Positions 1-12,800 of a DNA stretch of 34,406 bases are shown in pieces (position 1 is the stretch's first letter; every line of letters starts with the position of its first letter). The stretch covers positions 1 through 34,406 of the IMG/VR virus record IMGVR_UViG_3300035034_003525, one strand, 5' to 3'. This stretch comes from a virus. A model generated the notes under the pieces. The model saw only the letters and a list, made by a program, of their open reading frames with translations. It was not told the origin of the DNA and did not search any database. Position numbers and translations under genes: made by a program.

Positions 1-8
1 ACAAGAGA

Positions 9-881
9 ATGAAAGAGGTTTTAAATAAAACATTGATGAAACAAGTAGATCAATATGTTAAAAATGGTACTATCACAAAAAGAAAAGCCAGAGATATGTT
101 TGCATTGATGTTGGAAGGGGAGGGGTCTAATTTTGACCCTTCCGAATGGAGACGTCTCAAACTCGGAGAGGAGACAATATCAGAAGAAGAATCAGAAAAT
201 TCAGTCAAAAGAATGTATGACGTGAAGTTTTTTGAGTTTAATAAATATACAAACGGCGAGGAAATAATATCAGAAGAAGAATACGAAAAAAAGGTTTTGT
301 TAAATAAAATACAGAATCCATTATCTCAGGTGTCTTATGAGGTTTTAAAAGAAAATGAAATGAAAATAGTAAAGTATAACCAAAGTTATTACCATGATAC
401 AGAATTTAATTTTACAAATCTTCAGACCATTGGATCCCCGATTCGATATCTAGGAAATAGCTTTAACTCTGATAATTTTACTTCTCCGGCTTATGCTGTT
501 TCGTCTACAAAAGCATATAAAGGTTTGAGACCTAAAGGGAAGATTTCATTAGGAGTAAATATGCTTGTACATAAACATGATTTGAAAAATTTTAACGGGT
601 CTATAGATGGAGCTAATGGAAAAATCAACTTTGATTTAAGTGATAAAAAGGATAGGGAAAGACTTGAAGTTCATTCAATGCAATCCACGGAGGGTCGTGC
701 TAATGTTGCAGCAGCAAAAGTATGGGATAATTCAGATATTAAAAAAGAAAATCGGGTAAATTATTTTATTATTCCTGGAGCGATTATGGATCACGATCCT
801 TACCGGTTAGCCTCTGTTGCTAAAGATGGTTTTATCGCGTCAGAAGACAGCAACAAAAACGCACACAAGCTTTTAAAATAA
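9..881 (+). CDS. Unknown phage protein upstream of the giant polymerase ORF (290 aa, possibly 5'-partial)
   Basis: I do not recognise this family. The reading frame is open to the left edge, so the true start could lie outside the window; the ATG at 9 is the first visible. The N-terminal ~30 residues are basic and helical. Two similar acidic stretches (GEETISEEE and GEEIISEEEYE) occur about 35 residues apart and look like a small internal duplication. There is no signal peptide or membrane helix. The C-terminal third has alternating hydrophobic strands (for example NYFIIPGAIMDHD), suggesting a folded domain. It ends 8 bases before the giant ORF on the same strand, so the two are almost certainly co-transcribed. 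From this position I infer a late virion or internal (ejected) protein. No enzymatic motif is visible. Confidence 0.75.
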   Translation: MKEVLNKTLMKQVDQYVKNGTITKRKARDMFALMLEGEGSNFDPSEWRRLKLGEETISEEESENSVKRMYDVKFFEFNKYTNGEEIISEEEYEKKVLLNKIQNPLSQVSYEVLKENEMKIVKYNQSYYHDTEFNFTNLQTIGSPIRYLGNSFNSDNFTSPAYAVSSTKAYKGLRPKGKISLGVNMLVHKHDLKNFNGSIDGANGKINFDLSDKKDRERLEVHSMQSTEGRANVAAAKVWDNSDIKKENRVNYFIIPGAIMDHDPYRLASVAKDGFIASEDSNKNAHKLLK

Positions 882-889
882 AAAGAGTT

Positions 890-3800
890 ATGCAAAGTAA
901 AACAGAACAAACGCAAATAAATATACCTGAAAAAGAGTCTCTTGAACCACCAGAGCAAAAGGTTAAATCAAAGGATAAAGACATTAATTCTCAAAATAGC
1001 TTTCTGCAAGAGCAAAATGATGAGCCCCCTTTAATGGATTTTTCGTATGCGCTGAGGGTATATGATTACAATATTGCTGATGTAAAGCAAGACGAACTTC
1101 GCACAAAGGTTACGTATGCAATGCCTTCTCCTAAGCAATTTGCAGAGAATAATCCCAGGCTCGCTAATGATGAAGAAGCCTTTAATACCATGTATTCTAT
1201 AATAGAGGATAAATGGAGGCTTTATAAAGATGGCGATTTTTCTCAATGGTCAACAGAGGATATTTATGTTCCTGATAATAAGTATGGCGATTATTTAAAA
1301 AGAAAAACAGGCCAGAATTATCCTTCATTCATCCAGTATGATGATCCAAAACCTGTGTCACAAACAAGCCGACGCTTCCCTGGTATTGGTACTGTAGAAA
1401 TTGCCACTGCGGATGAGGTAGCAGATAAGACTCCTTTTATAAAAGATAAAGAAGGAAGGGTTCTCCCTGTTGATTATGAAAACCTCGAAACACAATATTT
1501 CAATGATTTTAAGCGTGTGCAAAACCTTGAGAAAGGCATCGATTTTTTTTGGCAAGAAGCGAAAGATGGAGAACGCATTGCCGGAGACAAAATAAGAAGT
1601 GCATTAGGTCCACGACATCTTGAGAGTTCATGGTATAAAGCTATACCGCGTGGATTGTGGTCAGGAACAGCACCAATGATGGTTAGAGGTAGCGGTCAGT
1701 TTATTGAGGTTATTGGCGATCTTATCGATCCTTCTGATCAGGATAAGTGGTCAGACCGTGTTGGCACAAACAGTTTAAATTGGGCAAATAAATACTCTAA
1801 ACAGAATTACGATGAAATGGAAGGAGCTTTTAATAACTGGAGTTCTTTCAGGTATCAGGTAATGAATGGTATAGGCCAAATTTCGTCTACAGTACTTCTG
1901 AACTATGCTACCGGTGGCATGTTCAGTTCTTTAGGATTATCCACTCAGCTTTCAGGAAAAATAGCGAAGCATTTTGGAATGTCTTTTATGGCGGCAGAAG
2001 CTGCAGGAGCCTTCAGGGAAGAGGCGAAAAATCTTGGAATTGGAGAGTTTGATTCTGCTCTATTGTTTCCGCTTATCATGGCAGCAACTTACGCTTCTGA
2101 AAGAGTAATACCCGCAGACTGGGAGCATCAAGGATTCAGTCGTTACACAAAACGCAATCTTAGAAAGACTATTAATAATGAATTTAAAGAATACGCGAAA
2201 ACGACAGGGATTCCTATTACTTCTATAGGGAAAAATGGAAAAGAAACGCTTATCAAAAGATCTTTAAATAAATGGAAGGAAGGCTTTAAAAATTGGGGTC
2301 CAAAAAGTGGCGTTTCAAGAAGTTTTCTTGGTGCTTTTGATGAAAGTCTTGAGGAAATTGGAGAAGGGTACATGCATTCAGGAATTAAAGACCTGTATAA
2401 CTTATATGCAGATGCAGAAGCATCAGAAACTCTTAACAGGTATAATGAGTCTTCATGGAAAGAGTCAGATAATCCTGATAAAATGATTGAAATATTATCC
2501 GATGGATCTGAAGTTGAAATTCCTAAAAAAGAATATGAGGCTATTCAAAAAGATATAGAGCTTTCCACAAAAATTAAGAATAAAGAAGGCGGGATGTTTG
2601 ACGACACTTCGGTTAACTTTGAAGAAGGGGCGATAGCTGGAATATCTTCACTGCTAACGGGATTACCAATCAATTTAATGCAACAAAGGAAGGAAGATAA
2701 TTCTGAGAATAAATTTATTGAACTTGCTTTGGCGCTTGAAAACGGAGATATTAAAGATAAGGATCTTGACGCTGCAATTAAAGAGGCAAAAAAAGATGGG
2801 GTATTGGGCTCTAAAGTAGCAACTGAAAACGGCGATGTCGTTAATGTTAAAGGAACAACTAAAGATGGGCAACCAGCCGAAACTCAAGCCAATCAATCCA
2901 AAAGAATTGTCAGGGAATCAATTGGGGTATTCCGTGATATTATTAAGCGTTACGGTATTAACTCAGCCGAAGTACTGAAAGCAACCATGGGCGATAAATC
3001 TGTTATCAAGGAAGCAACAAAAATAGCCCGTAAACTTGATGAAGCTAAGAAAGCTCTTGAAGCTTTAGAAGTAGACCCTTCTATTTTCACAGAAGAAGAC
3101 AGTCAAAAATATAATTCAGTTGAAGAAAAAACAAAGAAACTTGAAGCGGATGTTGAAAGGTATTCTAAAAAGTTTGCAGATGCTACACAGCCTAAGGAAG
3201 GTGGCAAATATTCCAAGACTTATTCGTCATTATATTTTGAATCAGCACAGGTATTTTATGGAGCAGAAAAAAAACTCAAAAAGAAAATACTTGACAAAGA
3301 TTTTGATGGGAAAAAATATGAAAATCTTACTCTTGAAGAGAGGGATAAATACAAAAAGAAACTGAATAAACAACGTAAGGATCTAGTAGAAACGCAACGT
3401 CCTCAAATTCTTCAGGATATTTATCAATTTCAAGCTTTAAGATCTGCTTCTGGAGAAGAGGTTCATAAACAAACCCAAGCGCTTTTTGATGAAGTAGCGG
3501 AGAATTATTTAAAAGAAGAAGAGCGAGTTCTTAAATCAACTCAAGATCGTTTTGACAAATCTATATTGTCCGATGAAAAAAGGGAAAGTGTAGATAAAGC
3601 GATAACTGATTTAGAAAAACAAGTCGGAGAAATAGCCAATTATAAAGAGGGTAGCGAAGTATCGCTTTCTGAAAAGTTTGAAAATACCAAAAAAAGTTAT
3701 CGGAAAATTCAAAACTTCATTGCAGATGTTGAAATCGGTGCTCTTCATGGTGATGCAAAAGCACAGCAATGGTTAGGTGAACTCGAAGGAATGAGGGCTC

Positions 3801-6800
3801 AAAGTGAAGCAGCTGTTGATCAAGCTCTCGGCAATCTTAACGATATGTTTGGCGAAGTCAATGAAGCGAATAAAGTTGATCCTGAATTATTAGATGCTGA
3901 TAGAGAAGTTGCTAGTGGGAATACTGAATTATTTAATCGTTTAAGGAATAAGCGTGGCAAAAGCATAGAAAATTTAACAGTGGAAGAACAGCTTGAGGTG
4001 CTTAATCAAATAATAGAAAAGCATCCTGTTTTTCTTGATGAGAAGAAAGAAGATCCAAGTACGCTTGAAAGCGTATTTAGAAAATACAAGGAAATGATGG
4101 ATAACAAGGTTGCAGTTATGAATCCTGCATCTATGGAAAAACATCTTGAACAGATTAAAGCGGTCCTTACTACTTTGCGCAATCAGTTTGAAATGAATGT
4201 TGAACTGATGCAAAATGATATTGAAGCAAATGAAAATACAGCAGAGCACTCACCGCTTCGTGATAAACCATATCAAAGGATAGATCAAGGAACCAGACCG
4301 GTCCTAAACAAAGAAGAATCAATTTCGGAAGGCGAATCTAACTATACTCAGATTATAGAAAAAATTGATAACTATCTTAATACCGTAAAAGACGTAAAAG
4401 AATATGTAGCGCAAACAAAATCTTCTCGTGATTCTTACAAAGTAAAAGCTAAGTCTTTACACCTCGGGGCAAGAGTATTTGCTCTTAATGGATTTATGGA
4501 GATTGATTCAAAACTGAACATTAAAGAGCTTGATGATATTGAGAAAGTGCTTAACGAGCACAATGTCAAAACGATAAACGAACTTCTTTACCTTTTCTCT
4601 AAAAGCAAAAAAGAAAAGCAAGAAGAAATACAAGGAGCAATAACAAAAATTGAAAGACTTATTGTTCAGGCTGAAACTTTTCTTGAAGGAAAGATGGATA
4701 ATGTGCTGAAAGAATTAGCGGAAGGCGCAACCACTTTTACTGCGCTTAAAGATTTTGTTTACGGATCGGCTATTTCGCCAAATGAAAACTCAGGGCTTTT
4801 AAGTGAATCAAATTTAGAAGTTGGAAAGAAAGACTTTAATTCAGAGAATAAGAACACAGACCTTGGAGAGCTTTATCAATACATAATGATAAGCAAAGCA
4901 TTGCAGATTAATCGCTTTGGAGGAAAAGATTTCTCAAAGGAGGATCTTTATGCTATATATCGTGACATGCTTTCAGAGAAAGAGCAAAAAGGATCTGATG
5001 AATTTGTTCCAAACTACGAGCAAGAGCAGGCCTTAATGGAAATCGTTTCTTTCTTGTTTGATCCGAAGTTTGATTCTTTTAAGAATTTCCTTAGTGAAGA
5101 TGAACATGATACAATGATTAGAAACGGGCTTTATGTCCGTGGCTTTGCTGGCACGGGGAAGACAACTATTGTACTTAAAAATTCTATTCAACTTCTTAGT
5201 AAGTTAAAAGGCCGGGGAGTTAAAGTAACAATAGTATCTCCTAATCGTAACCTTCAATCAAATATCGATAAAGATCTTCAAGATGTTTCAGAGATTGAAA
5301 CGTCGAATAACATTCTTCTTAGTGAATTTCTTGAAGGAAAGGCAAGTATTGATCCAGATTCTGATATCGTTATTTTTGATGAAATAAGCGTTATTACAAG
5401 AGATCAATCTAATATCATCAAAGATAAACTTAACAATTCTCAAATACCTTCATTATTTCTTGGGGATGATAACCAGGTTTCTGACTTATCATATACTGAC
5501 GATCAAGGAGCTGTACTTACTCCAAAGATGCCAATCATGGAGAAAACACAGCGCACTATTCCAATGACTGAGGTTTATCGTTCAGGAGTTAGTGATCTTC
5601 ATTATATACAGGATTATTATCGTAACCTTAGAACCACCGCTTCTGAAGGCGATCGCACCGATCTTCCAATAACTTCTTTTTCCGGAGAAGGAGCATCTAT
5701 GAAAGGCGTTCGCTACATGGAAACTACTCAAGAAATTGAAGAGGCATTCATGGATTACATGAAAAATAATCCAAATGCTCCTGTAACAGAAGTTATGCTA
5801 ATTGTAAAAAATAAAGCTGAGCGTGACGAGTTTTTGAGGAAACATCCTGAATATGAAAACCATGTAAGAACAGTTGAATTTATTATTGGGAATGAAGAAA
5901 ATGCGATATCAGGAATAGCTTCTAGGCATGTTTTCTTTGCTACCAATCCAGTTGTTACAAGTACTCCAAATGGAATTGTCACAGAGTCTCGGATAGGGCT
6001 GACAGGGGTTAGTCGTGCGTCTGAATCTCTTGTCATGATAGGGAAAGTTTCAAAGTCTAAAAAAACTGATAAAGTTCCTGAAAGTGAGAGTATAAATACA
6101 GAAGAAATTTCAGAGATAAGACAGGAAGAAATCAGAAGACTTCATGAAATTACTTCTAAAAAAGCTCCCGGAAATAAAACGGACAACGAGGATAATGAAA
6201 TAGATTCTAAATCAGACTTCCGATCAATTAATTTAACTGAAGATGGGAAGAATCAGGTAATCGTTGAATCGGAAGAAAAAATTAATGAGTTAAAAAACAA
6301 AGGAGTCAGTGCTTTAAAAGATCTTAATTCCGAAGATCCAACACTTACTCATATTACTGAATCATTATTTGAAAAAACAGGTAATGAAAATGCCAATACC
6401 CGTTCGAGAAATTCTATGGTTAAGGCTGCATTGCTTTATAATTTCAACTCAAGTGAAACAAACGAAAAAGCTTTCAGGGAAAGGATTCAAGAATACTTTG
6501 AAGCCACTGAAACAAAATATACAGAGGACGAACTTTTCAGTATTCTCTCTAATTCACTTTTTGCTTCTAAGGAAATTTTAGATATTCTTGATGAAGACCT
6601 AACATTGGTTAATCTTCCTTTTGTTTCCGGAGATAAAATTGCTATGCCGGCTATAGTTAAAATTGTAGGTTACAGCAACGGGCAGCCGGTGGTTGACGTG
6701 TACGATTTTAGAATAACAAGTGGAAAATCTATCACTAAACTGTCTGAATACGATAAGAAAAAACTTGCTGCTTATGCAGATATTTTAAGAGCGAATGGCC

Positions 6801-9800
6801 TTAAAATAAATAACCTTAAAATATCAAATATTGTAGAGACATTTGAAAAGAAGGGTGATTCTGTTTCGCTTGAATATTTTTACGGTAAAACATTGAAGCT
6901 CGATTCGGAAGAAGCTATTAGCCTCATGTCATTTGAGAATGAAAATGAAGCGAATGAAACGTTTGTTGGGCAAGAAGAGTTTTTTGAAAACGAAAGATCT
7001 TTAACAGAGAACAAAGGATTTAAGCTTGGACAACTCATTCAGGATAAAGATTCTCTTATATTTCATAAACTTCACGGTATTACTTCAAAAAGAATTGAAG
7101 GAAAGATTGTTACTCAATACCATATTGAGACAGAGAATGGAAATATTAAGGCTGTCAACCAATCAGAATTTGAGAGTCAATATCAGGTTCCAAATACCGA
7201 AGATCCTGTAACGCGTTTTAAAACCACTGCTGAAGACTTTGAAAATGGAGTGGACACAAATACCACAAATACCTTTTTCGTTACTGATGCTGAAGCTGTG
7301 AAGATTCTCGGGGAGAATTCGAGCTCAGTTCCAGTAGAAGATTTTTATAACCCTGATAAGAATGTTGTCTATGCAAGGAAAATGTTACTTGTTAAATACT
7401 TTTACCCTGGAGTTAGAGTAACAAAAGAATACCGTGATGGTGGCAAGGTGTTCGGAATGAAGAATGGTCAAATGGTACGATTTGAATATGACGGCAAAAT
7501 AGCCATTAATCGTATGTCTGAAAAAGACATTGATAAAGCTTTAGATTTATTAAATTCTTATGGAGAAGAAATAACAAAGCAGGAATTCATTGATCAGGGA
7601 TTGGATATTGTTTCGGCAGATTTTGAGCCTGAGTTTAATTTTGGTGCTGTTGATAAAACCAATACTGAAGGAAAGGTACGATCAATTCAGCCTAAAGCAT
7701 ACAACACTTACATGGAAGAAACAGACGATTCAAAGGCAGAAGCCCTTTTGGATAAAATGTTTGAAAATGCTTTTGACAATGATGATAATTTGGCAACCAG
7801 AGAAGCACTGATTGAAATGAATAAAGAGCGTATGCGAAGACTACGTTCAGAAGAAAAGGTTGAATCTGTTGTTAATTCTGTTGAGCCCGGAAAAATAATT
7901 CGTGTATTTGATGATTTTATTCCTATTAAGAACCTGATTGATAAACTTGTCAAAAAAAGGCAGGTTATTGAAGCGAAAGATCAAGATAATATGTATGTCA
8001 TTTCTGAATCTAAAAGACAGAAAAACGGCAAATGGCGTAATACAATTACAATTAAGCTTGATGGTGTTGGGGAGTTAACTTTTCTTATTGATCGGAAAAT
8101 TGTTAAAAACAATAAAGACCTTGATTATTTCCTTCAGGATTTATCTGAGGTAGAAGATTTGATTAAAGCATATGAAGAAAATTTTAAGGATCTTTCTAAT
8201 AAAGAAAAGGCTGATTTATTCAAAGAGGTTGAAGAATCCGTTTTATTCCGTTTTGTGAAAACCAATGCTAATATACTGAATAATTATAAAGATCAGTTAC
8301 CATTAAGGTTTAACGATAAAGGAGTTAGCATAAAAGGAAGTACTCCACTTCAAAAGATTAAATCTCTTAAAAGTATTGCGAAATTTATTTCTTCAGCAAT
8401 AGCTAATAACAGTATTGATCAGTATTTCCGTTATCCTGCAAAAAATAAGAGTGGTAAAATTGATATAGCACATTTTGAATCTATTGTTCATGATGTTACG
8501 CAACCAAACTTAAATCTTGAGTTTAATCGTATAAGCAAAAGTGCTCCAAAAGAACAAGAAACAAAAAAGCATGAGCCCGTTAAGCCAGAAAGCATATCAT
8601 CATTAGATCTTAGTAGCAGAACAAGTCTTACGATTGATGATATTAATAACAATTCTGTTGAAGATATTGTAAGTGCTTTTGAAACTATTGGAGCCACAAT
8701 AGATGAATTCGAAGCTGAAATTCTTTCTGAGGCCAAAAAGGGTGATGCAGATATGAATGAGATTCTTGAAGCATTAAATCAAAAACTAAGCGATGATGAA
8801 GAGTATCCTAAGTTAGTATCAACAGAGAATAAGCTTTCTTTTGTTTCTCTTGAAAAAGCCAGGGAAACACTCAGAAGTATTATTGGTGATTTAACCGATA
8901 CAAATGTCTTTTTCCATAATGGATATTTGTATACTAAAGATGGTCAGCGTGCACTTGGCCTTACCCGTGATGCATTAATAAAGCTTGCTATGCTGGATGG
9001 GAAAACATCTTCTCAAACAGTTCGACATGAAGCAATGCACTTCATCATTAATAATATGGTGAAGCCCGGACAACGTAAAAAAATATTAGAAACAGCACGT
9101 AAAGAAATGGAGGATAACGGAGAAAAAATAAATTCCGAAAGCGATATCCATGAATATATTTCAAAGCTTTATGAGAACTCCGAAAACATAAAATTTAAAA
9201 ATCTACTTCAAAGATTCATTATGTGGTTAAAGAAAGTAGCTAATCAATTCGGAGCATATCATTACACTTTTGACGAAATTTTATATCTCGCAGATCAGGG
9301 ATATTTTAAAGATCGTCATGCATTATCATCTAACGAAAACACCTTTTACAAAGTTGAAAATGAGCATAATAGCGAGGAAAGTATTAAGTATCTTGAATCA
9401 AGAATAGGTGATGTTCAGCTTGTGGATTGGGTGAAGAACAATATTTTTATACCTGAATTTATTGAGCAATCACCATTTGGCAGAGGCTTAAACGAAAACA
9501 AAACAGTTGGAGAAGCTCTTCTTGCTCTTTATAACAAGTACGATAGTATTGATGAGAAAACTCGTGAAAAACTTAGCAGGGTACTGGATAGAGACGGAAG
9601 CTTAAACTTTGAGAAAATCAAGAGAATGTTTAATACTCCATTAGGAAGGAAATATTTGAAAAGAGATATTTACCCTGTATTACTCAGTGACAAAAAGATT
9701 TTTGCTTCAATGACACAAATTGCTTTAGGTCGCGTAAACTTAAATGCGCTTGTGGATTTCAAGAGAAAAAAAGCCTTGGATAGTGAAAGTGTTAGTGGAG

Positions 9801-12800
9801 CTTCAGGACAAAAACTTGTAGAAGCTGAAAGCTTTGATCCTAACCTTTCACGTTCTGAGTTTCAGAAAATGTTACTGCAATCTATTCCTATATACGATGA
9901 AGGCAAAAAGGCTAAAGTTGAATACAATGGGAATATAGTTTATTATGCAAATCCAAATACAATGGATCATATCCTTATCGATGCAGCTAATAGATTGAAG
10001 CAGATGGGTAAACGGCATTTTACAGATCAGGAGTTTTTTGATATGCTTGAAAAGATGAAGAATGAAACAGATAAATCAAAATATAAAACACTGATTTATT
10101 CTTTCATGTCGACATTTGGAAATAAAAAATTTGCAGACTCAGAAGGGAATGCAGACCTTAATTTCAGAATGCAGAATAACGGATATCAAGCCTTGGCAGA
10201 AGACGAGCAAGTTTCATTAGAAAAAAGAAAGCGTTACAGGGATATTGTTTCCGGATTCATATCATATTATAGTTCACTCGGTAATGTGTCTTTAGCTTTA
10301 GTTAACCTAACAGAAAAACAATCCTGGGAAGTTAAATCTTCAGCTGATGACAAAGTGATGAAAGCATATATTCGGGAATCCATGAAAACACATTTCATTG
10401 GACAAGGAGGATTCCTTAATAAGGATGTTTCTGAAGTATTTGATTCAGCAAACCAAAAAAATTTAAGTGTCACAAAAGAAGGAATTTTCTTTAACGGAAA
10501 GCTGTACATCAAAGGAGATATAAAAAAGCAATCTCCAATGGCCATTTCAATAATTCTTAACAACCTTAAGCTTAATAAGAAGGGGATTTTTACTCAAAGA
10601 ATCATTGAAGAATTAAACAAAGAAGTTATAGGCCAATCCAGTGAGAAAGGTAATAAGAATTGGTCTATGTCTCTTGGGCAATACCTTCATGCTATTACTG
10701 CAGGATTACAAGCAAGAGTCATTGTGGACAAAGAATACACAAAGCATTTTGATAATGGTGGTAAAGCACGCGATTTGAAATTTTCAAAAGAAACAAAAGC
10801 CGCTCTTGATTTAGCAAAAAGCCTTTATCAAAAAGCAAGTATTCAGTGGGATAGTGTTGAACAAAACACTAACCGGACGAGTGAACGTTCTGGTGTTCCT
10901 GATCTTCCAAGTCCTGCAGATTTCTATATGTATTATGAGTATATAGGCAACTTGATGAAGCAATACAATGCTGATATTGGTACGCGTATGATTGTTAACT
11001 CAGAAGGGAATTTTGAGTATTCACATCCACTTTCAAGCAATCTTTATGATGCAGCTATGGGCGGTTCTAGAAGCTTAATAGCTCATGTGTCGGATCTCAG
11101 TAAAAAAGATTATGTGTCGAATCTCCCTAGAAAAATTAAGAATGAAAATATAGATCCTGTTTCTCCGATAATCGGAAATAATGGGTATAACAATCCTATT
11201 CTTGCGAATGTAATTTCGGTTGATCCAATTCAAAAGTTTGATGGAATTAAAACCTTCCTTCGTTCAGGTGGCATAGATAAAATGACAGATAAAGATTTTG
11301 CTAAAGTAATTATTGAAGAACTTACTTATAAGCAAATCATTAAAGGCGGTAATGAAAGCGTACTTCCTTCGCTGTATGGCACGCTTGCAGACAAAAAGAA
11401 TAGGTCAGTATTTAACGTTGTTAGCGAAAGAAACCCTATCTTCTTTAAGTCGTTTGCTGAAGGATATGATTTCCTTGAAGAGCTTGGTGTAAATTACACT
11501 GGCCTTGCAAATTCAATCGATCTCTTTGTAAACTATTACGAGAAAACAAACAATCTTGCCTTGGGCAGATGGAACAATGTTCTAGGTAAAAATTTCAAAT
11601 CAACAGAATCATTACAGAAATATATCGAGGAAGGATTGTCAGCAGCAGAGACAAAAGTAATTATCAATCAACTCACAGAAAAAAAGGATTATTTTGAAAA
11701 ATTTAATCCTGAAACTCGAACTATTAAGATTACAGGCCTTGGCAACTCTATAATTACAGAGGATTCCAATATTATTTATAAGCCTTCTTTTATTGCTGAA
11801 TGGAGAAAAACTAATACAATAAAAGATCTAATCAAACGAGGTAGGAAGCAACAGGAACTTCTTGAAAAAGCTACGCTTGAAAGTCGTCAGCAATTTGCAG
11901 AATGGATTGCTGATTCAGGTTATAAAATGACTTCTAAAATGACCGATCTTTTTAAGCAGTTTGGTTATAATATGGAGTCAGGAGAACAAATTTCTGATAT
12001 GATTGAAAAACATATTGAGGAACTTAGAGAAAAGGAGAAAAAACGAAAAGAAATTGGCTATAAAATAGGAGAGCGTAAAAAGATTGAAGCAGAGATTGAC
12101 AAACTTAGAGGAACCGAAAAGAAAGAGGCCTTAAAAGAAGCAGAAGAAAATCTTGAACAATTTGATCAGCAATTTAAGAATCTTAACGAAATGTATGGAA
12201 CGCTTAAAAAGGAAATAAAAGCTATCCAGCAAAAGCATACTAAAGAATCACGCAAGATTCGCAAACAAATAATTGAGAACAAATACCAATCTGAAGGTAA
12301 TCAGATACACCCATTGATTGATATTGCTTTTTGGAATTTCCATGTATTAAATGAATCAATGGATCAAATTGTGCGTGGTTCTCAAACAAATTATGCAAAT
12401 TTAACAGATTTTATTAAGAGAGGTTCTAGTCTTACTGGTCCTGGTACCCATGTCGACACTTCAAGAAAAGATGGTGTTGGTAAAACAGCAAACACGCTTA
12501 TTCTACGTGATATTCCTGGATTGCAAAAGCAATTCAGTGAAAAATTTGAAGAGGAACTGCATACAGATGGCCTTTCTATTGTCAACCCTATTTGGGCTGA
12601 AATGCTAAAACGAAGTGCCGGGCAAGAATTTGGTAATGTCCATAACGGAATGCTTAAGCCAATGATTTTTGATTACAATCCTGTTACAGATGATTTGATA
12701 TATGCTAAGCTTTCTCAAATGCCTATCAATAACCGTCAATTCAGAAACAATAAGATATTCAAACAAATGTTTGAAATGATGGTTGGCGAAGAGTTAATGC

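Noticed and set aside
3120-3365. A Lys-rich 81-codon frame in another phase inside the giant gene
   Set aside because: It is a shadow of the Lys/Glu-rich coiled-coil coding region, with biased composition and no independent signals.
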